A stretch of 64,000 bases of DNA from Agelaius tricolor (lineage: Eukaryota > Chordata > Aves > Passeriformes > Icteridae): assembly GCA_023055355.1 (NCBI GenBank), contig JALJCS010000002.1:79007001-79071000 (forward strand), given 5' to 3'. This document shows positions 10,701-31,500 of the stretch, piece after piece (the first letter of the stretch is position 1; the number at the start of each line of letters is the position of its first letter). The position numbers and the translations under genes were made by a program. Below the pieces are notes generated by a model. The model was not told the origin of the DNA. It made no database searches and saw only the letters and a program-made list of their open reading frames with translations.

Positions 10701-11282
10701 GTTCAAGCGTTTGCTGTCCTGGGCATCCCCAAGGTCCTGAAAACAGACAATGGCCCGGCGTATAAATCCAGGGAGCTGCGAAGCTTCCTGCAACAATGGG
10801 GAATAGAGCATAAGACCGGCATCCCCTATTCCCCGACAGGCCAAGCCGTGGTAGAAAGGACCCACCAGAGCCTAAAGAGAGTTTTAGAACAACAGCGAGT
10901 GGCTGTGAAGGTGGAGTCCCCCCATATCCGTCTCGCGAAGGCGCTTTTTACCATTAACTTCCTAAACTGTTCTTTCGAAAATCTCAAGCCGCCTATCGTG
11001 CGACATTTCGGGAGACATGAGCAGCTGCAGGCCAGGGTCAGGCCTCCTGTCCTGATTAAGGATCCGGAGACCTGGAAAACGGAGGGGCCTTTCGATCTAG
11101 TGACTTGGGGAAGGGGATACGCTTGCGTGTCCACCCCCTCAGGTCCGAGATGGATCCCCGCTAAGTGGGTCAAGCCCTTCCGCCCTGGGAAGACTCTGAG
11201 AGCAGAAAACGTAGAACAGGTCACGGAGGCATGTTGGCGGCGGCGGCGGAAGCTCCCAGGGATGGAGCCACTCCCAGTTTAA
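7698..11282 (+). CDS. pol: Pro-Pol polyprotein (dUTPase-like segment, protease, RT, RNase H, integrase)
   Basis: Read as a Gag-Pro-Pol fusion after the frameshift; no ATG start is needed, and the frame stays open to TAA at 11280-11282. Domains in order: a dUTPase-like segment (about 7870-8160; PKGQVIAQ recalls a conserved dUTPase motif, but the catalytic aspartate motif is not seen). Then an aspartic protease with DTG at 8295-8303 ([11 protein letters not shown]), and reverse transcriptase with YMDD at 9105-9116 and LPQGLKASP. RNase H shows its D-E-D-D residues in FTDAS, AELDA, VTDSAY and RRADAL. Integrase has HX3HX23CX2C (from about 10400) and D,D-35-E (last D codon 10746, E codon 10854). 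The [18 protein letters not shown] carboxyl end is typical of alpha/beta integrases. Protease passes straight into RT with no G-patch. All catalytic residues that I could check are present. Confidence 0.94.
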   Translation, partial: LTSERSSPLRHDKNRAGQLTPRREGRSQGPPPAKQDIFSPDLSHVACLQPRPVLTTFSAFRPFRLQLTEPLHLKNSDFQLVSVSPECPGNWGRIRCKYVVVGDTKHTPLEVNIIPGLLPSDPGLFAVGLHCVQPPTFLPKGQVIAQAIPVPEITWALGFPPAELQNPTVAWAQVLGRERPHVTCHISKGGEGKPLKGLLDTGADVTIIPSREWPSHWELQNAPGHVRGVGGLQLARQSKSVVQITGPDGQLASVRPFVLDYTEPLWGRDLLAQWGARIDLPAAPQVFRAAVTDERPTWKLNWKSDKPVQVVQWPLNKQKLAALNELVKEQLLKGNLVETMSEWNSPVFVIKKPNKDKWRLLHDLRQINNIIEDMGPLQPGMPSPTMLPQNWNLVVIDIKDCFFQIPLHPDDAPRFAFTVPAINREAPSKRYHWRVLPQGLKASPMICQWYVASLLSPVRAAAKDTIIYHYMDDILVCAPTNDLLTHALDLTIDALVVAGFELQQDKIQQMPPWKYLGLEITKRTIVPQKLAIKTNIKNLADVHQLCGSLNWVRPWLGIPTEDLAPLFNLLKGGEELSSPRSLTPEAQTALEKIQNSISARQAHRYHPGLPFKFIVLGKLPHLHGVIFQWDDSIKGKDRGSGDPLLIIEWVFLSHHRSKRMTQPAELVAELIRKARSRIRELAGCDFDCIHIPLKFDSGHLKRKMIDNLLETNEMLQLALDSYTGQIAVDRPAHKLFNQEFTLSLKSVQSRTPLKALTVFTDASGASHKSVMTWKDPQTQRWEADVTEVEGSPQVAELDAVVRAFERFSEPFNLVTDSAYVAGVVSRAENAILQEVSNIPLFNLLSKLVNLVSHREQPFYVMYVRSHTDLPGFIAEGNRRADALAAPVQAAPLPDLFSQAKISHQQFHQNAPGLVRQFHLTREQAKAIVATCPQCQSHQLPTIPLGANPRGLSSCEVWQMDVTHIPAFGRLQFVHVSVDTFSGAVYASAHTGEKAADCEKHLVQAFAVLGIPKVLKTDNGPAYKSRELRSFLQQWGIEHKTGIPYSPTGQAVVERTHQSLKRVLEQQRVAVKVESPHIRLAKALFTINFLNCSFENLKPPIVRHFGRHEQLQARVRPPVLIKDPETWKTEGPFDLVTWGRGYACVSTPSGPRWIPAKWVKPFRPGKTLRAENVEQVTEACWRRRRKLPGMEPLPV

Positions 11283-11324
11283 CCCTCTCCCTGCCCCGGG
11301 CAGGACCTGATTCAGAGTCATTCC

Positions 11325-11351
11325 TTATGTCTGTCTCTTGTTTGTTTTTAG
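11325..11351 (+). promoter_or_regulatory. env splice acceptor
   Basis: A pyrimidine-rich tract (tctgtctcttgtttgttttt) ends in AG at 11350-11351. The env ATG is the first AUG downstream, 10 bases on. Paired with the donor at 5490/5491 it would remove gag and pol. Confidence 0.75.
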
Positions 11352-11361
11352 TTTTCCCCCA

Positions 11362-12567
11362 ATGGAACGTGTCTACATCTTAGCCCGCTTGACAGCCGTC
11401 CTCATCTGGACCCTGATGCCATCAGTGGGCCCATGGATCGTCCCCCAGCCCAAGGCCAACGTTTGGCGCACCCTCGCGAGTGCCCTTGGCCAAGAACACA
11501 TATGTTTAGATATGGGCTCAGCAGAAGACCCGATGTCGTCATGCCTTGTGGGGATCCCTCTCTCCCTTAATGAGTTTCCCTCCCCTTTCAATACTTCCCT
11601 CACCTCCCTCTTATCCAAGACCCCTCCTCTAAAAATCAATGCACAAAATGCCTGGGGAGAAGGAGTCAAGGGGCTGGTCCCTTTGAGCTCTGAACCTCCA
11701 GAGCTTGATTTGCTCGGCTCAGCCAATGCTTCCCTCTGTATTTGGTTTCAGTTCGCCCCTAACCCTTGGGACAGCAGGTACTCGTGGATCAAACCATCAA
11801 GGCCCGAGTACAAAGCTGCCCAGTGGTGTCAAATGACCATCGAGATGCCACTTGCTTCCACCCTGGGTAGCCAACCGCTGTCCCTGCCCCGAGGTATCTT
11901 TTTCATTTGCGGAGACCGAGCTTGGGCTGGCATCCCCGCTCGTCTAACCGGAGGTATCTGCACTTTTGGGCGGCTGTCGCTGCTTACACCCAGCATTACC
12001 CAAATTCGCGATTGGAAAATGAAAAGAGCACAACCAAATTCGGCCCGCTCCAAAAGAGATCTCAAAGATCTCAACCCGGATTGTGACTCCCAAATTGAAC
12101 ATTGGTCGAAACCAAAAGCTGTAGCCCTCACCCTGTTTTTGCCCTGGGTGTCTGTGGCCAAGTCTCTAGGTGAATTGGCCCACCTGGAGTGTTGGGTAGC
12201 TAAGCAAGCCAATTTAACGTCAGCGACGCTATCAGACCTCCTCACAGACGAAGAAATTACAAGGAAAGCGACCCTCCAAAACCGCGCGGCAATTGACTTC
12301 CTGCTTTTACTGCATCACCACCACTGCGAGGAGTTTGAGGGCCTCTGCTGCCTCAACTTGTCATCTCGGGCTGAAGACGCGAGGGTGGCCGTAGATAAAA
12401 TGCAAGGCCTTGTCCACCAAATAAAACAACAGACATCAGACTGGCTGGGGGACCTCTTTCAAAGATGGGGCCTGTCAAGCTGGGCCGAGTCCATCCTGAA
12501 GACTATACTTTCCACCCTTTTAGGTTTACTTGAACGGTGTTTGCCCTTACAGTTCTTTTATTTTTAA
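11362..12567 (+). CDS. env: Envelope glycoprotein, alpharetrovirus-type transmembrane subunit
   Basis: 401 residues from the ATG at 11362. The frame is also open upstream, but that part lies within the splice acceptor. Residues 1-24 form a signal peptide. The surface subunit (to about 232) is short and ends in the furin-type site RSKR (229-232). In the transmembrane subunit, counting from 233, a hydrophobic internal fusion loop sits between Cys9 and Cys45 (C241, C277). A conserved LQNRAAID stretch (305-312) is followed by CX6CC (C322, C329, C330), which predicts a disulfide to the surface subunit. Potential N-glycosylation: N77, N122, N284, N332. The membrane anchor is about 378-401 and ends in QFFYF, leaving essentially no cytoplasmic tail. 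This layout is that of alpharetroviruses, unlike the noncovalent Env of MMTV-type betaretroviruses. No break is seen; function is untested. Confidence 0.9.
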   Translation: MERVYILARLTAVLIWTLMPSVGPWIVPQPKANVWRTLASALGQEHICLDMGSAEDPMSSCLVGIPLSLNEFPSPFNTSLTSLLSKTPPLKINAQNAWGEGVKGLVPLSSEPPELDLLGSANASLCIWFQFAPNPWDSRYSWIKPSRPEYKAAQWCQMTIEMPLASTLGSQPLSLPRGIFFICGDRAWAGIPARLTGGICTFGRLSLLTPSITQIRDWKMKRAQPNSARSKRDLKDLNPDCDSQIEHWSKPKAVALTLFLPWVSVAKSLGELAHLECWVAKQANLTSATLSDLLTDEEITRKATLQNRAAIDFLLLLHHHHCEEFEGLCCLNLSSRAEDARVAVDKMQGLVHQIKQQTSDWLGDLFQRWGLSSWAESILKTILSTLLGLLERCLPLQFFYF

Positions 12568-12570
12568 ACG

Positions 12571-12583
12571 AAAAAGGGGGAGA
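12571..12583 (+). other. Polypurine tract
   Basis: AAAAAGGGGGAGA abuts the TG of the 3' LTR and starts three bases after the env stop codon. It serves as primer for plus-strand DNA synthesis. Confidence 0.9.
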
Positions 12584-13187
12584 TGTTGTGGTGTGTTTTA
12601 TGCTTGTTCAGTTTTCCCTCCATTGTTCTCTCAGAAAGTCCTGTCCTGTTACCAGTTTGTGTCAATCCCCAAACCCCTCCCCAGTTGTCTTGGATACCAA
12701 ATGTATCTTTCTTGTTCCCCACCCCTGGCAGCCTGCCTGTCACTCGACACCCCTGCCTCTTTTTCTAGAGAGTTCGGGCCAGGGTGTCGAGTGATTGGGT
12801 TAGGGGCCAGGGTCCCTCCCGCAACTGTGTTTGATGGGTTCTCCGATCATGCCAATCCTTAATGTATCCCTCTCTGATTTGCTATCTTTCACCCCTCCCA
12901 CCCTCTGTAAAACCGAGGCTTTTTCCCTGCCTCGGGGCTCTCAGCTTCTTCCACCGAACCTGCACGTTTCCCTACCAATAAAACCACCCCCCCGAAGAAA
13001 CTGAGGGTCGCCTCTTCATTTCATCCTGCGACTTCGGAGCTCTTTACTGCGGCCACACGTCCGCAAGGCCTGACATCGCCTTGGGCACAAAGCCCTGACT
13101 CCGGGTTGGGGAAGTGCCTTACTGGCTGGAGGTTGGCTGGACACTTATCTAGCCTGGGCGTTTCACTTTTCACCGGCCACTGCTCCA
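12584..13187 (+). repeat. 3' LTR (604 bp, identical to the 5' LTR)
   Basis: Same 604 bases as 4664-5267, shifted by 7920. The poly(A) signal AATAAA is at 12977-12982. Its U3 promoter points toward the MAL2 3' end. Confidence 0.95.
12977..12982 (+). terminator. Proviral poly(A) signal
   Basis: AATAAA in R of the 3' LTR, the expected site of 3' end formation for genomic and env RNAs. Confidence 0.65.
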
Positions 13188-13193
13188 GCTGTG
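13188..13193. repeat. Target site duplication, right copy (GCTGTG)
   Basis: Matches 4658-4663 exactly; it marks the right edge of the insertion. Confidence 0.92.
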
Positions 13194-16100
13194 CTTTACA
13201 GCTGTGTTTGAAGGAAACACTTCACAGTAGCACAACTTTACTCTCATCAGGAGTTATAACCAATATATGCAGCCACAGAAATCATGAGAATCTGAACAGA
13301 CTGATCCCATGCAGATCAATAATCCTGCAGGACCTGTGTCATTTTGGATTATTTCCAGACATTTAGCAAGGCAGAAGCAGTCAGGACTTCAGTGAAGCAC
13401 AAGCTATGCATATTTTCTGCCAAAATTCTAACAAAATTTTAGCTTCCTAACATGTGCACTTTCACTTCTCTTTAGAAAGAGAGTAACTGCAATAACTTGC
13501 TTATCTCTGCACCCTTTGAAGCAAAGTCTCCTTTGAGGCTCCTTCTCCTTATTTACCAGCAGCTACCACAGAGTGCTATCCAAAACACCATGAAATATTT
13601 TCTAAGAATAGGGACCTGCATGGTACCTTAGATAGTCCTGCACTGCAGCTTCACATCAAAAAGAGGTGTTTGATGAAAACACTATTAGGCATCAGTGGTC
13701 TTGTTCCTTTGACCTTAAATGAATTGAGATAAATAATCTCCCTCTGTCCCCTCCATATGCCTTCCATTCTTTGATGAAGTCTAAGCTTGTGTCCTTGAAG
13801 GAATTTTCTTACAAGGAAGAAAGATTTTTTAGAATCAGCTTGCACATTTTCCCTGGAATACCTATCACAAGGATTACATATTACACCTGTATCAGTATTT
13901 GCAGTATTTACACACATCCAGCATGCACATACCATTTCTAAGTCACACCTACTTTTTAGCTCCCATATAAAGCAATAAAAAGATTAACTACTGACTTTTT
14001 TCTTTTTCTTTTTGAAAGAACTGCTTATTTCAGTTTGACTGTCCATAGATCTTTCTCAAAGTACAGCAAAACTCTGTCCTTTCTAACACAGAAATTCTAT
14101 TCTTTCAGTCCATTTTAGCTGTGAAAGTTGTTCTTCATTGCTGTAGTTTTTAACTTTATCTCTTCTCTGTCCTTTGTTTGTCTTTGATACTTAAGAGGGA
14201 AAGTTCAGTCTTTCCTCACTATGCAAACATTTCCCATGCTACGCTAACCACACTCTGCTATCTGGGCTTCCACGAGTAGATTAAGAGACTTGAATAGCAC
14301 TCACCTATCAAGGGTTTTACACCTCAGGTTTGAACTTGGAGCTTAGATACAAATGCCAACCAAGCTTGGACAGCTCTTTAATTGACTCCATGTGAAGGAT
14401 TCATACTCTGTAGGTTTAAATATGCAAAACATTTAAGATCTGCCCTCCATGATCTCAGCTGGCTGCAGAGACTGCAGCTGTGGCATGCACAGTCTGTGGT
14501 GTGCAGGGCACAGAGAGGGTGCAGGACACAGGAGAAACCAAACCGAAGATCAGCATCTGTCTGAAACATTGTAATGTTGAAACATTGACTTTACTCTCTC
14601 TTCTCACCAATATCCACACAGTGTCACATGGCAAAGTAGCTGTGATGCTAATTAAGTGTATGTGAAAGCAGCCCCAATGCAACTGTGCCTTCTCATGAAA
14701 TCTTAGCCTCAATTTTGTATGTCCAGCATCAGGTGAGTAAAGTACCAAGGTAGTTTTTTTTATACTTTCCAAAGACAAAATTAATAACCAGACTACTGCC
14801 ATAAATATATTAAGTATCTTTAATGCTGCTTAGCTTAAGTCTTTGTTATATACTTTCATCCATATACTCCAGTGTAAATGTATTTTGTACAACACAAAAT
14901 ATTTTTAAAAGTATATGACTCTAGATAAAATGTTCACAAAATTTTTCAATGCAATGACAGAATTAGGGGAAAAAATCAGGCAGAATACAAAATCTCAGAA
15001 AACAGATAAATGACAACATCCCATTGTAGTAATTCAGGATGACCAAATGGTTCCACAGTCAGAAGGGTGCCACTCACTGCAGTGCCACCCACAAGAACCT
15101 GCCCTGGATCAACAGGGCACTGCTGAGGGTGGCTGCCCCTCAGAGATCCTTGTACCTGACAAGTTTGAGAGAGTAACCTCCATGGCAGGCACCCTTGTTG
15201 GCTCAAGGAGAGTGAGTAGGCCTGGGAATGAAGGAAATCCTGTTTTCCCATATGCAACCACTGCTGGTCTCTGCAGAATAATCAGGTGCACTGGCAAGAT
15301 GTAGTGAACAAGATGTTTTACAAATGACAGGGAGCCTTTATTGTCCCAGTTTATCTTTTTGGCACTATTCACAAAAGCAAAAATTATTTACTAGCAAAAT
15401 AACAAAAAGCTTCACCATGTGCAAAACAACATGAGTGTCAGGGAGCAGAGCACAATGCTATAGTTTAGTTTTGCTAAATCACTTTTCTGTATTTAATATT
15501 GCATGTCATCACACACCAGGATATTCAAGAGAGGCTCAATTAAACATCATTTGTGCGAAAAGCAAACTCCATAGTGGGCGGACCGCTTTGCAACCCACTG
15601 CTTTCAGCAAGATGTTGTAGAGGCATCTGTCCAAATGAGAACACCTTTACAACACTGCAGCTTTAGAATGCAACAAATAACACACTGCAAGAATTGAGGT
15701 CAGACATTATTCACTATTTGGTAACATTCCATTCAAATGATACTGACTCACATAATACCTAACAAATGCAGCACTTGAAGTAGCAAGAACAAAGCTGTAC
15801 TCCAACAAACTTAAACAGTGCAAAAATTCCTGTTAAACAAAAATATACCAAGTATATACACACACAACACAAATGCACTGTTTTGTTTTGTAGTATAAAT
15901 AGATCTGATTAAGCTGAATTCCTAAAACTAATAAACAACTGATTGAATGTCCCAGTTTTCATCTAGTATGGAACACAGTAAGCTTTAAGGCTCAGGTGAC
16001 CCTAACCAGACACAGCTATAAGAGAATATAAAAAGATTTCACTGGATGGTTTTTTAAAATATTTTCTCTGTACATCAAAGTTAGTAACATATATGTACTG

Positions 16101-16584
16101 AGTTGGAATTTCAGAGTCAGTTGGGCTCTGATCATGCAAAGGGCAGCACACAGAACACCCATGGCTCTACCAGGAGCCCCAAGGCTCTGCCTGTGTGGAG
16201 TGCACGGTAATGAAGCGCTTAATCCCAGGGCTTAACAAGGGGGCAGCTTTTCAGCTGCCTGTGCAGTTAACATCTTGGCTTGGTTTCCATTTTCTTCCTC
16301 TTCTGGTGTAGCACTGGAGTTCTGTTGTCTGCTAATGACATGTCTCTTTGTCCCTAAACTCTCTAATACCTTACAATGAGTACACAGTAAAAGTAATTAA
16401 CAGAAAGGGAAGAGATGGAAACTTTTTTTTTCCGTTGAAGAAATCCTGATTCGGGGTTACTTGCATTTAGAGCAGATTTTAAGCAGGAAAAGAAAAAAAA
16501 GTCTTTCTAGAATTAAATTACAGTAAAACAGACAAGTAGCACTTAATTTGATCTGAAGTGGAACAGGTGGGCATTAACCACTCT
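13194..16584 (-). other. MAL2 3' untranslated region and downstream flank
   Basis: No coding exon is seen. From 16584 leftward this is MAL2 3' UTR of unknown length, followed by intergenic DNA up to the provirus. Short open frames here match nothing known. Confidence 0.5.
15337..15342 (-). terminator. Candidate MAL2 poly(A) signal
   Basis: TTTATT on the + strand reads AATAAA on the minus strand, about 1.25 kb past the MAL2 stop. It is the clearest hexamer I found on that strand. Other, variant signals are possible. Confidence 0.35.
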
Positions 16585-25870
<9,286 letters not shown>

Positions 25871-27844
25871 GCGTGATTTCCTAATGCCGGTTTGCAAAAG
25901 GTTGTTATGTACCTTCTGGTTACGAATATTTAGGCATGGAAGTTGCGTGGTTGCACTTTTTGTGTTTATTAAAGGATCCTACTATGTTATCCATTCAAAA
26001 TATTGAAAACATTTCATTTGTATCTTCTTTTTGTTCAGTCTGGCTCAACTGTGCACCACTGCTTAAAAGTAGTAGAAAATGTTTGTAAAAGTTTAGGGTA
26101 GAGAAAGGTACACATTCACCAGACAACTTATAATCCATTTCTTTTCTTTTGCTTCTTTGTATAAGTATCTTCTCCAGATGAAGGATATGCCATCCAGCAG
26201 CGCTTCTCTTATTTCTCCCGTCGTGACTTAGGCTGAGATGTCCTGCCTCTGAAATGACCAAGACTGAGTTTCACCCAGTGTTTATCCTCCACACATACAG
26301 CTGCGACTTTAGAGATTACATTTTAAGAAGGTTCCATGCAAGTGCGTGTAGCTGCTCTGGAAGTTGAACTAGCTTGGGCATGAAGACTATATTCCTTTAT
26401 TTTTGGATGCATGATGTGTCTCAGATACGTTTTTGTGATGACAAGAAATGCCACATCCTGAGATGCCTGTCTTCCCCAGCCCAATCCAAGCCCTAGGTGG
26501 AGAGCAGTTGGCTCCATAAAACAGGACTCATCTGTGTTTCTACCATACCATTCTGTACATAAATAGGTTTGTGATGCTTTCAATATGCATTAATAGCTGC
26601 TTGGCTTTGAAATCATGGCTTCTAAAGGAGGAAGAAGCAAAAGTTTGCATTCTTTCTTGTGCTCTGTCTTCATCCCAATGCCTCTTGTAGCTGGATGTCT
26701 CTTGAACTCTTAAGTAGGAGATGTGGGATTGAACATCCATTAGGCTGAAGAAAGCACTAAGCCCAGCCTCCCCTTTTTTCTGAGTGCATTACCCCATTGC
26801 TTATCCAATGAGATAATATTTTATCCTCTGGACCTATTTTAAAAATGAACCTTGGGTCCCATCCTTTTATCTTCAGGAAAATACTTAAGGCTCTGGAAGT
26901 GCATGCCTACAGGACCTGGTTTGGGTGTGTTTTGGAAAGGAATGGGGTTCATACTTGTGCCTTCTTTTTGGGGTTGCATTCTGGAGACCAGATGTCAAAT
27001 AATGTCACAGCCTGGCCCTAAATCTGTTAAGACTGCCCTGCAGAGGGAGAAGTCTGAGTGGGTGGGAAACGGTTGGTTTATGAATCAGAACAAGAAATGC
27101 GATTGTCCTTATCTTACAAAAAGGAAGTACAAATAATGCTTGGTCATAAACATTTCCAGTGTTACTATCCAGCTGCATAGTTAATCTGTGTGAACTCCAG
27201 CAGTACTGGATTTTACTAATGATTACATACCATGTGCAGTCACTGTTTCTTGCTTGTAAATACCATTTCTTTTTACCTGCACATTCCTTATAACACTCAT
27301 TTTATTGAAATTTAGTCAAAATTTATTAGAAATTTTGACAAAAAAGTCCAAATGTAACTTTCACAACTAGGTATAGATCCCCTGAGTAGATTTTTGGCTG
27401 TGCTTTTTCCTAAATTCTATTAATTTAAATTAAAGTGGCTGTTTAAATTATTTTTGTTGTGTTCAGGCAAGATGTGCTACAGTGCCATGTGGGATTGCTT
27501 TTATACTGATTCATGTACTGTTTGAGTCTTTAAAGAACCAGATTTTTTAAGAGATTAATGTCAGGATTGAATTTTTAAGTTTCCATGCAAAAGCATATGT
27601 TTGTGTTGAACTGCTTTTTAATAACATTTTTGTGTAACTAATTGCATCTTGGCATGTTACAAGGTAAACTAATGATGCAGCTTCCAGTCCACCAAAGTCA
27701 ACAAGTAGACAGAAGTATATTGATTCACTGTGTGTAGGAAAGTCTGTCCATACAACCACAAGGACTAAAAACTGCTCATAAATACCTGTAAAAAGATCTT
27801 TTCCCTTCATGTTCTTAGGCTTATGGCAGTCTAGTGTAAAGGAG

Positions 27845-28514
27845 TGTCTTGGTTTGGAAAGACAGGAGTCTGCTAAGGAAGGCAGGAGCTTCTCTTGAAA
27901 TGGAGAATGTAAACTTTCTCTACTCCTCCAAATTGCTATAAATTTTAAATTAAGGGGCTCTCAGGCAAAAATATGGGAGTAGGAAATAACAGTTCTTTAA
28001 TAGGGAAAAGAAAAAAAAAAGGATAAAATAAACAATGCAGTACACTAGAACAACACTGACAGAGTGAGAACTGAACCTGAGACCCTGTGGGTCAGGGTGC
28101 TGGTGGAAATGTGGCTGCAGTCCTCTTGAAGTATCAGGTGTGGTTCTGTTGGAGCAAGGGGGATCTGTAGAGAAGGATGTATTCTTCTTCCTAAGATCCA
28201 GTGGAAGGAGAGGCAGCTGCTGTTCCTCTGGGGAATCCCGTGGAGAAAGCCATGCTGATGTCTCAAAAACCTCTGGATTATATCTGGGTAGCAATGCTTG
28301 GTTCCTCCCTCTGGGCAGAGCATCTCACAATGGGATGTTATAGTTCTTATCAGTCATGCAGTGACGTTCAATAGTCTGTTATCAGCAGATGTCCCCTCCC
28401 GGGGGAGGTGTGAATGTGGTCACTCAAAGAGAGATAAAGCAAACTGCCCACTTGACAAAGGTAATCTGCCATACAGGTGGTAATGGAAAACAACTTGCAT
28501 TGAAATCTTCAACA
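27845..28514. mobile_element. Solo LTR with 5-bp target duplication
   Basis: 670 bp starting TGTCTTGGTTTGG and ending TTCAACA. It is flanked on both sides by AGGAG (27840-27844 and 28515-28519). No internal retroviral sequence is present, so this is the product of LTR-LTR recombination. A 5-bp duplication fits class III (ERVL-like) or some class II elements. Sense orientation is not decided. It resembles an abundant passerine LTR, but I cannot name the subfamily. Confidence 0.8.
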
Positions 28515-31500
28515 AGGAGGCATTGTCACAGAACTCCTAAAGCAGTTGCTATCAATATTAGATTATGAAAAATAATTGATGATTTAATTCCACATATAGT
28601 GATTTGCATATTATGTATAGAAATGAAAATACATTTTTTGGAATGCTGTAATTCTCCTCCAGGTGACCAACAATTAGAATAATGCAGTAAGTTATGAAAA
28701 TCTGTAGTCAGCTATAATAAAAGATAAATCAGTATTTTGAAAAAACATATACATCATACTGCATATGAAAATTGCACAGTGGTCCTATGCAGCAAGATTC
28801 AGACTACCTTTTGTGAGGTATGGCATGATACTTCTGGAAGAGCTGAATATTGGTAAGGATAATAGAATAATAGGTGAAAGTAATGTCAATTTCAGAATTC
28901 ATGGTCCTTAACACCTTATCAGAGTCTGTTATCAGAAGCCCTTCAGGGAGAGATGTAATCTCATGTCCTGTTTTATAGTGTGCACAGGGTGGTCTGCCAA
29001 AGTGGTCAAAGGGATGGAAAATACAAACCAAATAAATGATAGTAACCCTATTCTCCTGTGGCTCTGTTTATGCACAAGCAGATTTCTCCAAGGCAGAGTG
29101 GAACTAAGCAAGGTTTTCCAGACAGGATCTGCTTCTTTCTTCCAGTTACTTTCTTGTTCTGGAGGAAGTTGCTCCCAAAAGTCATCTGTGTTTCTTTTAG
29201 ATTTGCAAAGCTGTTCTTTCTTAAGATGGAATACGAACTCTCCTAATGCTATAGTTACATGTCAAAAATAGAAAGCCTGGAGCTGATCATGCAAAACAAG
29301 CTTTTTGTTTATGGATGAAATAATTTAACATGCTCCTGGAAATTGCATGCAGGATTCTAATCTCATACTGGTACAAACTCTGGAGTCATTCCCCTTTAGC
29401 AAGTGAAATTAAATAGGCATAAAACTGGTTTGCATAAGATGAGTGATAAGGAAAGCCTTTAGCATCATTTGTGTAGTGTATTTACTCAGAGGTAACAGAA
29501 CTGCAGGGTCATGGTTGTACCTATGCATATTATGAATTAGTGTGCAAATACCACCACATTGTTGAGGTTTCTTGGGAGGCAGTGCAACAGTTTTAGATTT
29601 TTTAACAAGCAGGGCCAGGCTTGTGAATGCATGCTGCCCCTTCTTGCATCATTGCACTGAAAATGTTTCACTTAATCCAGTTAAACTGAGCTTGGGATGT
29701 GTGCTGAGGAGAGGAAGTGGAGATAAATGTGCCACTTGTTTGGTCCACCGGTGCCAGGGATGGCTGGTTAGCAAACCAGTCCCTGGGGCAGCTTCAAGCA
29801 GTCTCAGAGCTGCTCTCTGCTGTGTTTTCTGGCTGGCTCATAAGGCTGTGGTGGTACTTTGGACATGGCCTCTCCCTGCAGCAGTGTCTTTTGTGCCCAG
29901 AGCTGTGGGATGGAAGGCACTGACCTGTCTGCTTTGGCTCTCAGGGTACCCTTTGAAGCAGGCAATCCTTTGCTGGCTGGTTAGGGGTGTTTGAGGCTCC
30001 ATTCACACAGGCACCACACAGCTGGAGGCTGGTGTGGAGCCAGGGACCCTCCTGGAGTAAACTGGTGTTAGGGAGGTCAGGCTGAGGTCCCTCACCTGTT
30101 CTTATAACATTGTTTCCATGTTCCTGGGCTTACCAGCACTTCATTTTTGACTTGGTGGCACTGCTGTTCTCTAGCAATACAGTATAGGGTGCTAAGGGCC
30201 AATTTTTGTTTTATTTACTTTGAGAAATTCCTTTTAGATGTGTGAGGGTTCAGCAAAGGTAAAAATGCCGAATCTCATCATAGCATAGAGGAAGATCCTG
30301 ACCTGAGATGGTGCAGGAGGCAAGGTAGGTAGAGAGGGACATGGTAGAGCAAGGCCGGGTTACCTAATGGGAAAATGTCTCAAGAAGTCAGTGTTCTGCT
30401 CTTGGCATAGGTGAGCCAGCAGGAAAAATGATTTGCATGGATTGTCCTCAGAAGAGAGTGTGAAAGTCTCTGAGGTACAAACTGGGAGCATGATATTGTT
30501 GGAGATGAGGAATGAGTAAATAGCACTGGTTGTTTGTGACAGAATTGCCCAGGGAAAACAGGGGATAGACTGCACAGCAGCAATGCATTTATTTTCCTGT
30601 CCCTTTCCAGCTTCATGGTATAAAAGAGGACCAGTTCAGCTGGTTGCAGAGGGGCTGAAGGAGAGAGGATGTGCCAAGTGCTGCCATTGCAGGATGCAGC
30701 ACAGACCTGTGCCATTGGTACTGCTGGTACCATGGGCCTCTTCTCACTCTGGCAGCACTCAAGACTTGATGCAGTAACCTTTGCTCACAATGTGTTGGCC
30801 TCTGATCTTATCTCTCACTGGGCAGCAGTAGGTATCCATTGCTTTCATGAACTATCAGTGCTTCAGGAAGTCACTTTTTTCTTCAGTTGCAGTTTGTTTG
30901 CCTTTTGGGGACTGTTTGTTTTATTGAGCAAATTCCTGGCTAAAAATCCAATAAAAGGCAAAGGATAATTAGGCAAAAGACAATGGTGGCTTTATTTTGT
31001 GATGACTAAATTCAGGAAGGAGAAGCATGGAGACATTAAAATATGATTGTATAAAAAATCACTGTAGTGGTTTGAAATGGCATAAAAATGCAGCTGCAAA
31101 AGGACCGAGTTTATAGATTTCAAAGCACTCTGAGAATATTTATTTGAAATAAAAAGGATTTATCAGTGTTACAATGTATACACATAATTAGGACTTACCT
31201 GATGACTCTTAGTAGGATGGTGAAGAGCTCTTTGAATGTACATATAGGCATCTTTAAGGGAATTATAAGTTACTTCTATATTTTCAGTTAGTTTCAGTTT
31301 GCTTAAAACAGCAGGGTCTTATTCTAAAGACATCTGTTGTTACTTACAGTAACTACTGGAGTTACAAGGCTGAGAGGGAGCTCTTCAGCTACTGAATCAC
31401 TGGCAGACCTATAATCCTTTTACTGACTATGCATCATTTCAAAACTGTCTCCAAGCATCCAAGTGCCTCTGGTGTTCACAAAATTAATCAATTTCAGTTC

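Larger units (their letters stand above)
4664..13187 (+). mobile_element. Complete, apparently intact class II endogenous retrovirus (provirus)
   Basis: An 8524-bp provirus in the order LTR, PBS, leader, gag, pro-pol, env, PPT, LTR. Both LTRs are 604 bp and identical by eye at every position. TG..CA termini and a perfect 6-bp duplication (GCTGTG) bound it. Gag (680 aa), pro-pol (1194 codons after the frameshift) and env (401 aa) are all open. Gag and Pol are betaretrovirus-like, while Env has the transmembrane layout of alpharetroviruses. The element lies in intergenic DNA, convergent with MAL2, whose stop codon is about 3.4 kb away. Identical LTRs imply very recent insertion, because the two LTRs start out equal and then diverge independently; gene conversion between LTRs is the alternative. 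Whether it is fixed, polymorphic or expressed cannot be told from this sequence. Confidence 0.96.

Noticed and set aside
29572..29994. 140-codon open frame
   Set aside because: No recognisable family, splice context or composition signal. It is probably random in a slightly GC-richer stretch.
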